This document shows, in pieces, positions 34,794 to 42,428 of a DNA stretch of 64,000 bases (the first letter of the stretch is position 1; every line of letters starts with the position of its first letter). The notes under the pieces were generated by a model. That model searched no databases. It was not told the DNA's origin and saw only the letters and a program-made list of their open reading frames with translations. Made by a program: the position numbers and the translations under genes. The DNA is from Mucilaginibacter kameinonensis (GTDB lineage: Bacteria > Bacteroidota > Bacteroidia > Sphingobacteriales > Sphingobacteriaceae): assembly GCF_003675385.1 (NCBI RefSeq), contig NZ_RCWZ01000003.1, forward strand, positions 124,001 to 188,000, read 5' to 3'.

Positions 34794-35801
34794 TTAACCG
34801 CACTTAAATGTGTAGGTGAACGGGGCATCTGTATTACCATAGCCAACTTTAGTTTTACCCGTTTTATCGGTCAGGAAGTACTCCATTCTGGTAATGGTTT
34901 GCGTATCCCCTACGTTAAAGAATGATCGTGGCCAAAATGTAAGCTGATATTTTTTACTCGTGGCTGTAGTTTGCTTGAGCATGGTTTTAGTTGTTTGCTC
35001 ACAAACATTAATGGTTTTACCATCAGCGGTATAAGCAGTCGCGCACAGGTAAACTTCACTTTCGCCTTTTAAATGCGTATCTGTAACTGTCCCGTCAAAA
35101 GTCAGCGTCACAAAATCGTTATCCAATGATTTTGGTGGATCGATAGTGGTCAATTGCGGATTACAAAAGTCAACGAGGTCGCCGCTTCCACCAGTTACTT
35201 CAAAACAGTTGGCGCCAGTTAGTACGCTGTAATAAGTACCGTTGCCATCGCTTGTAAAACCATTACCACTATCCGTTATGGTATAGCCCAGTTTTACCAT
35301 CATGTTATTGTTATCGGCACCTACTTTTGTTTTGATGTTCAGATCTACAATGAACTCTACCCCACCGGTATGGCTGTATGCCTTATCTGTTTGATAAGCT
35401 ACCCATTCCACATCATCGATAAGGTTGCCACCATTGCTAAACATTTTTTTCATATAGGCAGGCCAGGTTAGCCCGCCGCCGTTTTTAGGTAAGGTACTAT
35501 TGGGTATCAGGGACATCGTTCCGTTGCCCTGCTTACTGGTATAAGTTATGGTGGTGTTCTGCGCAGCTTTCCACCCTTTAGGTACCAGGAATCCGAAGAT
35601 CAGGTAGTCAGGCCCCCCGTCACCGGCTGTGGGAATATCACAATGCACTGTTATGGGCACTATTGAGCCCACGGTAGCTGTGGCTGGCTGATCAACACTG
35701 GTGATCTGTTCACCGCAGCAGGCTAAAGCAATACACAGTACTACCAAAGCGCACAGCTTCCATAAATTTTTACCTTTTATATGTAGTAAATATGATCTCA
35801 T
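34794..35801 (-). CDS. DUF4961-family SusCD-associated lipoprotein
   Basis: Predicted lipoprotein of 335 aa, lipobox region ALACC (Cys28 or Cys29). The chain is rich in beta strands and contains GSIVPITVHCDIP, GGPDYLIFGFLVPKGWKAAQ, a middle region GNTYYSVLTG-like (here NGTYYSVLTGANCFEV) and a C-terminal Ig-like part, FDGTVTDTHLKGESEVYLCATAY. This pattern fits DUF4961, a family seen next to SusD genes in Bacteroidota. It is probably a surface glycan-binding protein comparable in role to SusE/SusF, an inference from context. It is third in the operon SusD-DUF5004-DUF4961-SusC. Confidence 0.75.
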   Translation of the reverse strand: MRSYLLHIKGKNLWKLCALVVLCIALACCGEQITSVDQPATATVGSIVPITVHCDIPTAGDGGPDYLIFGFLVPKGWKAAQNTTITYTSKQGNGTMSLIPNSTLPKNGGGLTWPAYMKKMFSNGGNLIDDVEWVAYQTDKAYSHTGGVEFIVDLNIKTKVGADNNNMMVKLGYTITDSGNGFTSDGNGTYYSVLTGANCFEVTGGSGDLVDFCNPQLTTIDPPKSLDNDFVTLTFDGTVTDTHLKGESEVYLCATAYTADGKTINVCEQTTKTMLKQTTATSKKYQLTFWPRSFFNVGDTQTITRMEYFLTDKTGKTKVGYGNTDAPFTYTFKCG

Positions 35802-35826
35802 AATTTATCTGTTGCTTTGGGTTTAA

Positions 35827-36270
35827 TTAATTGGCTTTTTCAAGCACGTATACATAGGTGTTGTTGGTGCAACCCGGACTGAAGGTTATACTGAGTTGCC
35901 TTTTGCCGTTAACTATAGGATAGGTAAAAGCGGTTGAAATCGGCTTGTCGCCCGTAGCAGTAAAGGTGATCTTAAATGGATACTGCGGATCATCCAGCGC
36001 GAAAGCCCCATCCTTGCTCACCAGGAAGGGCAGCTTGTTTACCAGTGTGTAACCTTTATCGGTGAAATTGATGCGAAACTGGCCAAAATCAATAATTGAG
36101 GTTAAATCGGTGCCGTTACGGGTAGCTTTGATCACCCGCCAGTTACCAGCGATATCTTTTGGTGCCTCGCTGCCGGGCACTATTTTTTCGGTTTTACATG
36201 ATGATACTGCCAGCATAATGACGGCCACAAGCACCAGGTAAATCCGTTTTGCTTTGTAATTATATTTCAT
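35827..36270 (-). CDS. DUF5004-like (lipocalin-type) small lipoprotein
   Basis: Small lipoprotein of 147 aa with lipobox VSSC (Cys25). The mature part starts after a short linker with IAGNWRVIKATRNGTDLTSIIDF and continues with beta strands (QFRINFTDKGYTLVN, PFKITFTATGDKPISTAF, KRQLSITFSPGCTNNTYVYVLE). This is a lipocalin-like barrel pattern, as in DUF5004 proteins of Sus loci. It lies 25 bp from the next gene and 27 bp after SusD 2. It is likely an accessory surface protein of the glycan-uptake complex. Confidence 0.7.
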   Translation of the reverse strand: MKYNYKAKRIYLVLVAVIMLAVSSCKTEKIVPGSEAPKDIAGNWRVIKATRNGTDLTSIIDFGQFRINFTDKGYTLVNKLPFLVSKDGAFALDDPQYPFKITFTATGDKPISTAFTYPIVNGKRQLSITFSPGCTNNTYVYVLEKAN

Positions 36271-36297
36271 ATCAATATTATTTATGCTGTCGGGTAA

Positions 36298-38049
36298 TTA
36301 ATATCCTGGGTTCTGGATCAATTCGGGCGATTTAGCTACTTCGCTCTGCGGGAAAGGCCACAGGTACATTGCTTTGCGAAAATTGCGTTTGCGCACATCA
36401 AACTGTTTATATGAAACAGAAGCGCCATCACGGTCAACTTCCATTCCTTTAGTTAAGATGTTATCTGTTTGATCAGCAATCTTCCAGCGGCGCACATCCC
36501 AGAAACGGTGCTCTTCAAAAGCCAATTCAATACGGCGTTCATTTTGAATTACCGCACGCATTTCAACCTGGCTTAGGCCTGTCGGCAGTTGATACGGATT
36601 TAAACCGGCCCTTTGACGAATGGCTTCAACCGCTGAATAAACGGATCCTGTAGGCCCTTCATATTCATTTGCTGCTTCGGCGTAATTCAGCAATATCTCC
36701 GCATAGCGGATCAGCGGCAGGCAGCGACCGGTACGGTGTTCAAAATCATTTGCAACTGCCGCCGGATCAAGCATCTTATTGGTATAATAACCGGTTGTGG
36801 TACCAACATGCACAGCATCGGGCCCGGTTGTATTTCCGTTATATTTACCTACAAAGATGTTGATAGGTGATGTGCCCGAAGCCAGCCTGATTTGTAAAGG
36901 CGTTTGGTCATGAATAATACTGTAATCTAAGCGGGGATCGCGATTGGCATACGGATCATTGGGATTGTAGCCCGATGCTGGATCGGTAATCAGTTTACCA
37001 TTGCTCATTGGGAAAGCATCCACTAAGCCTTGTAATGGAAATGCACCGTTTTTACCTGTACGGCTTGGTGGCTGCCACAATGTTTCCAGATCGACATTGT
37101 CGGTCGGGCGCATTAGCTGAAAAATATACTCGGTATTTACACGCTTGGTAAACAACTTCTGGAAGCCAAAACCGGGAGCGGTCGCGTTATCTATATTCAA
37201 GCTATAAGCTCCGGTGGATATAACTGCTTCGGCTGCCTGTTCTGCCAGGTGCCAGCGTTCCGGGTCGCTATCCGGATACCCTGCCAAACCAACTGACTTA
37301 CCTTCGCCTATAGACTGGCCATTAAACAGCGGGCTCGCGGCATATAATAACACACGTGATTTTAAGGCAAGGCAAGCACCTTTTGAAGCACGACCGTAAC
37401 TTACCCCCGATTGTACAGTCGGCAAATTTTGAGCCGCTGTGTCACATTCGGCTAAAATATACTTTACGCAATCCGCGTAAGTGTTGCGGGCCGCCGGGAT
37501 CTTATCTGTGTAGGTATAAATACTATCGCCCAATAAATGTACGCCGCCATAGTGTTTTACCAGTATGGAATAATACCAGGCACGTAAAAACCGGGCTTCG
37601 GCCTTCATTTGGGTTTTAACAAAATTGTTGATAGGCGCTTTGGGCAGATTTTTGAGTAACTGGTTTACCGACCGGATATTGGTATAGCAGGTTTTATACG
37701 CATCATCGGTAACTACAGCGGCATTAATGGTACCGGTTTCAAACGCTAAAGCTGTTGAACCGGCTGATGCCGATACTTCAGCCTCGTCAGAAGCAGCATC
37801 GATACCGCCATTGGGTGTAGGCGAAAGTATCGGCCCGTACGTAAACCTGCCTGCCGCGGCACTGAAACCTACATTACTATAGATATTGGCTAAAAATGAT
37901 ACGGTATTGGCACTATCGGTGAATACCGTGCCTTCGGTTAAGTTTGATGTTTGAGTTTGCCCCAGGAAACCATCCTTTTTACATGAGGTAAAAAACATAA
38001 AGCCCCCCAAAACCGAATAAGCAAGAACCTTGAAGTAAAGTTTTTTCAT
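36298..38049 (-). CDS. SusD/RagB-family glycan-binding lipoprotein 2
   Basis: Surface lipoprotein of 583 aa, lipobox FTSC (Cys23). The family blocks are KAEARFLRAWYYSILVKHYGGVHLLGD, GACLALKSRVLLYAASPLFNGQ, MRAVIQNERRIELAFEEHRFWDVRRWKIADQ and YLWPFPQSEVAKSPELIQNPGY. It is the first gene of the Sus operon. Two LacI-type operators lie 42-59 and 152-169 bp before its start. No SusC immediately follows; the nearest is two genes downstream, so it may pair with SusC 2 or serve as an additional lid. Confidence 0.95.
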   Translation of the reverse strand: MKKLYFKVLAYSVLGGFMFFTSCKKDGFLGQTQTSNLTEGTVFTDSANTVSFLANIYSNVGFSAAAGRFTYGPILSPTPNGGIDAASDEAEVSASAGSTALAFETGTINAAVVTDDAYKTCYTNIRSVNQLLKNLPKAPINNFVKTQMKAEARFLRAWYYSILVKHYGGVHLLGDSIYTYTDKIPAARNTYADCVKYILAECDTAAQNLPTVQSGVSYGRASKGACLALKSRVLLYAASPLFNGQSIGEGKSVGLAGYPDSDPERWHLAEQAAEAVISTGAYSLNIDNATAPGFGFQKLFTKRVNTEYIFQLMRPTDNVDLETLWQPPSRTGKNGAFPLQGLVDAFPMSNGKLITDPASGYNPNDPYANRDPRLDYSIIHDQTPLQIRLASGTSPINIFVGKYNGNTTGPDAVHVGTTTGYYTNKMLDPAAVANDFEHRTGRCLPLIRYAEILLNYAEAANEYEGPTGSVYSAVEAIRQRAGLNPYQLPTGLSQVEMRAVIQNERRIELAFEEHRFWDVRRWKIADQTDNILTKGMEVDRDGASVSYKQFDVRKRNFRKAMYLWPFPQSEVAKSPELIQNPGY

Positions 38050-38090
38050 ACTATAGGGTTAGTTAACATCAAGCAACGACGAGGGAAATA

Positions 38091-38108
38091 TAAAATCGTT
38101 TTAGCAAT
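38091..38108 (-). promoter_or_regulatory. LacI-type operator, proximal, SusD 2
   Basis: TAAAATCGTTTTAGCAAT, 41 bp before the SusD 2 start. One of two sites in this promoter region, 110 bp apart centre to centre, which would allow DNA looping. Confidence 0.72.
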
Positions 38109-38187
38109 CTCATATTATTAACCCCGGGAGCTAAAGTTTAAAAACTGTTTGTTAATTGGTTTATAATTCAGATGTTGAAATCTGATA

Positions 38188-38218
38188 CTAATATAGTTCA
38201 TAAAAACGATTTAGCAAA
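38188..38218 (-). promoter_or_regulatory. SusD 2 promoter candidate with distal LacI-type operator
   Basis: TAAAAACGATTTAGCAAA (38201-38218); its TTTGC end gives a -33 TTTG (38215-38218). A near -7 box TATATTAG (one mismatch to TAnnTTTG) is at 38188-38195 on the minus strand, a 19-bp spacer. Confidence 0.65.
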
Positions 38219-38275
38219 TTTTTTATTCGATTTTATAATATTTTCCAAAATCGTAACTTCTTTGCCTTGATTTTA

Positions 38276-38317
38276 ACAATTACAACATTAGCAATCGGTT
38301 GAAAATGTTGTAATTGT
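38276..38317 (-). terminator. Terminator after the esterase gene
   Basis: Perfect 14-bp inverted repeat ACAATTACAACATT (38276-38289)/AATGTTGTAATTGT (38304-38317), 16 bp past the esterase stop. It separates the hydrolase operon from the Sus operon. Confidence 0.7.
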
Positions 38318-38333
38318 AAGGTTATTATCTCCT

Positions 38334-39164
38334 CTATTTAATACCGTTAAAAAAGCGGCTAAAAAAAAGGGCCTGGTAATTGATAGAATTGCCCCAATAT
38401 TCCCAGGTGTGTGCTCCCGGCCTTACCGTATAATCATGAGGCACCTTGCGCTCCAGTAGTTTTTTATGCAATTCCTGGTTCGCCTGATAAAGAAAATCGT
38501 CATAACCTACGTCAAATGTAATGGCAAGCGAGTTTGGTTTTAACAGGTATATCAGATTAACAACACTGTTTTGCTCCCATCTGTCGGGATGTTCGCTGTA
38601 TTTGCCAAGCACCCGCTCAATGCCAAAGCTATCCGGAAAAGGCCTGATATCAACCGCGCCGCTCATGCTTCCTGCAGCACCAAATTTATCTAAGTGTTTA
38701 AAAGCTAAATACAAAGCGCCATGACCGCCCATACTTAAACCGGTTATGGCCCTTCCCTTCCGGTCGGTTATGGTTGAGTAATGTTTATCAACCCAGTTTA
38801 CCAGCTCGGTACCCACGTAGGTTTCATATTGCGATTCCTTAACAGCCGGGCTATCAAAATACCATCCGGCAAAATCGCCATCGGCACAAACTATAATAAA
38901 ATGATAGGTATCGGCCAAACCGGCAACTGCCGGTACTTTTTTGATCCAATCGCTGTAGTTACCGCTAAAACCGTGCAGCAGGTACAATACCGGGAACTTT
39001 TTTGTGTTTGAATAATCGGCGGGCTTAATCACTACCGCCTTGATATCCTTGTTCATAACGGCGCTGTGGGTCAGCACCGTATCAACCGTCGCAGCGTTAG
39101 CTTTGAAGCTGCAGACCGCAAGGCAGGTAAATAACGGAATAAATAATAGTTTTTTAAAGTTCAT
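38334..39164 (-). CDS. Secreted alpha/beta-hydrolase esterase (esterase D/CE1-like)
   Basis: Secreted esterase of 276 aa, signal peptide 1-24 (ending SFKANA). It belongs to the putative esterase family (PF00756-like) that includes feruloyl and acetyl esterases and S-formylglutathione hydrolase. The oxyanion block is LYLLHGFSGNYSDW, the nucleophile is Ser144 in GLSMGGHGA, and the catalytic His is in PGAHTWEYW near the C terminus. It starts 15 bp after the SGNH hydrolase gene. Both would remove acyl groups from decorated glycans so that the GH enzymes can act; the acyl group is not determined. Confidence 0.88.
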   Translation of the reverse strand: MNFKKLLFIPLFTCLAVCSFKANAATVDTVLTHSAVMNKDIKAVVIKPADYSNTKKFPVLYLLHGFSGNYSDWIKKVPAVAGLADTYHFIIVCADGDFAGWYFDSPAVKESQYETYVGTELVNWVDKHYSTITDRKGRAITGLSMGGHGALYLAFKHLDKFGAAGSMSGAVDIRPFPDSFGIERVLGKYSEHPDRWEQNSVVNLIYLLKPNSLAITFDVGYDDFLYQANQELHKKLLERKVPHDYTVRPGAHTWEYWGNSINYQALFFSRFFNGIK

Positions 39165-39179
39165 CTGTATATAGTGATT

Positions 39180-40565
39180 TTATTTTGAGGCGATTACAGT
39201 AATGCGATGATTTTGCGGTTTGTTTATAGCATAGATCTGGTCGGTAAGTACATCCATTTCCCTTTGCCATGCATCGCGCAGACTTTTGTACCGGGCACGG
39301 GTATAGTTATCTTTATTGCCGTTAACAAAAATGTCTTTTTTAGCATACTTGCTTATGGTATCCATAGCCGCGTTAGTATCATGAAATAACAAGCCTTTGC
39401 CTTTCAAAAAGTCAAACTGCATCCAAACATACATACGGATACGCCTTTCAATATCCCAGCGCTCCTCGTTTAACTCCCTGATCTGGATAGCCTGCTGATA
39501 TTGTGGCGTGGTAGTGATCTCGGCCAGGTTAATGCCCGCACCTAACTGCTCTGCCGACCAGTTGCCCATTTTTTCGCCATCAATAAGTACATCGTAATTG
39601 GCTGTTTTTAATCCTTTGATTGCAAGCAATTCCTGGTTCATTTCTTTGATAAATGGCACAACCTTAAGGGCATCAGCCTGCTTTTTGCGGTTCCCCCAGC
39701 CACGTGGAATAGTATCTATAGGATAAGGCAATGAATTTGCAAGATAATTGAACGATACCGAATCAGCAGCAGATACAACATTGGTTATCTTGCAATTAAC
39801 AGCTTTGGTAGCTTTTTTGCTCTTAGCATCAACAGCTACATCGGCTACTACCTTATTGCTAAATCCCTGCGCTTTTAAAAACAGGTAAGCCATTACCAGG
39901 TGCCCATCGTTATCGGGATGTACCCTATCATTAGGGGTTAAACTAAATGTTGAATCTTTAGCCTGTTCACGCAGGTTGATCTCGGTCATGGGGTGGAAAA
40001 AATCAACATAGCCCCAGTTATTCTTTTTAGCAGCATCCCGCTGAAAATCGATCACTTTCGAAAACGCGGCGCTTTTTTTAGGGTAGATGTTCTTGGTAGT
40101 GAACTTACTGGTTTCATCATAAGGCGAACCCAAAATAAAGATCTTACGGATATCAGGGCGTTGTTTCAGTTTGTTTTCCAGCAGCGCATAATTATCGTAT
40201 GAGCCCTGGATTTTTTTATCCATAAACTCCTGCGCATCTGCACGGTACCATTCAAAATAACCGGTATCATTCATACCCCAGGTTAGGGTTATCACATTAG
40301 GCTTTTTGCTGAACACATCATCCTCAAAACGATCGTTGATCTGCCCTACTACATCGCCCCCGATGCCCGCATTATAACAGGTAATCCGCATGTTGGGGAA
40401 CCGGGTCATGTAATACAGCCAGATGTATGAATGGTAGTGGCCCCCATCGGTAATGCTGTTGCCAACAAAGGCCACCCGGTCTCCGGCATGAAACGGCGCT
40501 ATATTTTGGGCAAATACTGCTCCCCGCGCTGTTATCAGTACTAATAATAAAATCAACTTTTTCAT
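39180..40565 (-). CDS. Secreted SGNH/GDSL-family hydrolase
   Basis: Secreted hydrolase of 461 aa with a signal peptide (1-20). SGNH block I is VGNSITDGGHYHSY with Ser37. Block II is CYNAGIGGDVVGQI and block III TLTWGMNDTGYFEWY. Block V is DRVHPDNDGHLVMAYL, carrying the Asp-x-x-His pair. About 200 further residues follow the SGNH core, with helical sequence of no recognised family (ELNEERWDIERRIRMYVWMQF). Such SGNH proteins in PULs are acetyl-xylan, rhamnogalacturonan or sialate esterases. It follows the ricin/propeller gene by 42 bp and is part of the same operon. Confidence 0.87.
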   Translation of the reverse strand: MKKLILLLVLITARGAVFAQNIAPFHAGDRVAFVGNSITDGGHYHSYIWLYYMTRFPNMRITCYNAGIGGDVVGQINDRFEDDVFSKKPNVITLTWGMNDTGYFEWYRADAQEFMDKKIQGSYDNYALLENKLKQRPDIRKIFILGSPYDETSKFTTKNIYPKKSAAFSKVIDFQRDAAKKNNWGYVDFFHPMTEINLREQAKDSTFSLTPNDRVHPDNDGHLVMAYLFLKAQGFSNKVVADVAVDAKSKKATKAVNCKITNVVSAADSVSFNYLANSLPYPIDTIPRGWGNRKKQADALKVVPFIKEMNQELLAIKGLKTANYDVLIDGEKMGNWSAEQLGAGINLAEITTTPQYQQAIQIRELNEERWDIERRIRMYVWMQFDFLKGKGLLFHDTNAAMDTISKYAKKDIFVNGNKDNYTRARYKSLRDAWQREMDVLTDQIYAINKPQNHRITVIASK

Positions 40566-40607
40566 TAACTGTTAATTATAATGTGTTCAGCAAAAAATAA
40601 ATTCAAA

Positions 40608-42302
40608 CTATAGTCCCACTAAACTATACGGAATCCTAACAGCTTTCACCTGGTAAAAGTTAGGATCCTGGTTATTGTTTACGCAGGTGGTTGTACTGCA
40701 GCTGCCACCTTCGCCATTATAATTAAGACAGTAGGTAACAAGCAGCTCATTATGTCCGTTAACAAATTCCGGGTGAATGGCCGGAGTATAATACTTAGCC
40801 AAATGCCCCTGGTAAACGTCATTGATGGTAAAAACCATTTTTGGCGCGGTAAAAGGCCCTTTAGGGCTATCGGCTGTTGAAATATAAATATTATGACTCG
40901 CCGGATCACAAAAATAACCCAGGTCCATCTGCATCATCACGTATTTGTTATTCACTTTTGATATGATCACATTTTGCTGAGTAGTGTTGCTTGCACCCAC
41001 AGTTATAGCTGCAGCAGAGGCCGTTGTGCGGGTTGATGACCATGAAGAGCCCGTCCAAAACGACCAGTTAGCCGGATTACTTACAGGAAACCGGGCCAAA
41101 AACACGTTTGATGTATTGAAGTAAACACTTTTGCTTCCGTAAACATATACAGAATCATTGCTTGCATTTTTCACCATGCCGTTTGAAAAACCTGTTTCTG
41201 TTTGTCCAGACATGCCTGCGGGCGTGATACGGGCCGCTGTGCCCCAGTTTAACCCTGCGGTATTTTGCGTAAGATCATAAAGTACCTGATTTTCAGGTGT
41301 AGATCCGTTGGCAGATTCAAACGTGTATAAGTAAACATGGCTGCCAGCCTCAATACCTGCTCCGGGCCAGCGATAAGTTGAATTATGATCGCCGGGGCTT
41401 TCGATGATCTCCATATTGCTAACCGGTGAGTTATTAGTGGTGATATTTGGCGTAAGGGATTGGTCCCAGCTGTGGCTGGCCGGCTGCAACAAAGCCGAAT
41501 TATGATATTTAAAAAATTGGCAGTATAACTGCCCGTTACTTTGAAGCTGTGATGATTCATAAGCATCTTCGGTTATCCAAAGCACTTTTCCGTTATTGGC
41601 ACCATAAGTAAGCGGAACACTTTTTCCCTCATCAAATGCTACAGTGCCATTGGTACGGTGAAAAAAGTTTACTACGTCATCATCACGGTAGGCTTCGGCA
41701 ATAAGCCCGTTAAGTTGCCAGGTTTGTGCCGTATTACCGGAAACAAAAGTTTCCTGTGTTATGGGAGTACCATTTGTAGTTGATGAACCATGGTTGGTAA
41801 CTGCCAGGCCATTACCTACGTTAATAATTTTATATATCCCGGTGCTTACCAATTGAATATACCACTGCTGTGCGTTATTGGTATTAGCTTTATCCTGCCA
41901 TAATCCTGTACCCGGGTTAGTTGTAGCCAAAGGCACCTCCAGGTACTTGCCACTGGCAACATTCATGATCTTGAACTTAGTGGTGCTGGTTATAGCACCG
42001 CTGCCTTGTTGTACAATTATCCATTTTTGATTAGGCGCTGTGGCTGTACCGCTGCCTGAATATTGGTTTTGCTGCGCACCAGTGCCATCATTAAGCATAC
42101 CACTACCATTAATTTCAATAGCTTTTCCGCTTAAAACATTGGTGATAAAAAAGGTACCATAAGCGCTTACCGGCGATCCGCTGGCCAATTGAACCGAATC
42201 CGTACGCACAAAAGGTTTGGGGTACTTAACAGCAGCCTGTTTGCTGCATGATGCCAGCAAGGCCATAGCTGCAAGAGCTGAGGTAAAAAGGTTTGTTTTC
42301 AT
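40608..42302 (-). CDS. Lipoprotein with ricin-type lectin domain and DUF4185/DUF5005-like propeller
   Basis: Lipoprotein of 564 aa, lipobox LASC (Cys19). Residues about 45-195 form a ricin-type beta-trefoil (CBM13-like) with repeated units: FFITNVLSGKAIEINGSG, FKIMNVASGKYLEVP and YKIINVGNGLAVTNHGS, each followed by Q-x-W-like NQKW, AQQWYIQ and AQTWQL. The rest is a predicted propeller with VLWITEDAYESSQL, GSHVYLYTFESANG and SVYVYGSKSVYF, closing with YTPAIHPEFVNGHNELLVTYCLN. That ending parallels the protein at 24273. It heads the operon with the two esterases and has its own operator. The enzymatic function is unknown; carbohydrate binding is likely. Confidence 0.72.
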   Translation of the reverse strand: MKTNLFTSALAAMALLASCSKQAAVKYPKPFVRTDSVQLASGSPVSAYGTFFITNVLSGKAIEINGSGMLNDGTGAQQNQYSGSGTATAPNQKWIIVQQGSGAITSTTKFKIMNVASGKYLEVPLATTNPGTGLWQDKANTNNAQQWYIQLVSTGIYKIINVGNGLAVTNHGSSTTNGTPITQETFVSGNTAQTWQLNGLIAEAYRDDDVVNFFHRTNGTVAFDEGKSVPLTYGANNGKVLWITEDAYESSQLQSNGQLYCQFFKYHNSALLQPASHSWDQSLTPNITTNNSPVSNMEIIESPGDHNSTYRWPGAGIEAGSHVYLYTFESANGSTPENQVLYDLTQNTAGLNWGTAARITPAGMSGQTETGFSNGMVKNASNDSVYVYGSKSVYFNTSNVFLARFPVSNPANWSFWTGSSWSSTRTTASAAAITVGASNTTQQNVIISKVNNKYVMMQMDLGYFCDPASHNIYISTADSPKGPFTAPKMVFTINDVYQGHLAKYYTPAIHPEFVNGHNELLVTYCLNYNGEGGSCSTTTCVNNNQDPNFYQVKAVRIPYSLVGL

Positions 42303-42364
42303 AATTTTGGTTTGGTTTATAATTTGGTTTGATGTTTGGTTAGCGTTGTAAAATCAATTATTTA

Positions 42365-42382
42365 TAAAATCGATTTAGCAAT
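42365..42382 (-). promoter_or_regulatory. LacI-type operator, ricin/propeller operon
   Basis: TAAAATCGATTTAGCAAT, 62 bp before the start of the lectin/propeller lipoprotein gene. It differs from the consensus at only the last base. Confidence 0.78.
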
Positions 42383-42428
42383 TAAACATAAAAATCACCC
42401 GCACCTTTACCTTTCTTTTTTTAAACTA

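Noticed and set aside
38050..38333. Small RNA or riboswitch in the gap before SusD 2
   Set aside because: The structure seen is accounted for by the esterase terminator and two operators; no conserved RNA motif recognised.
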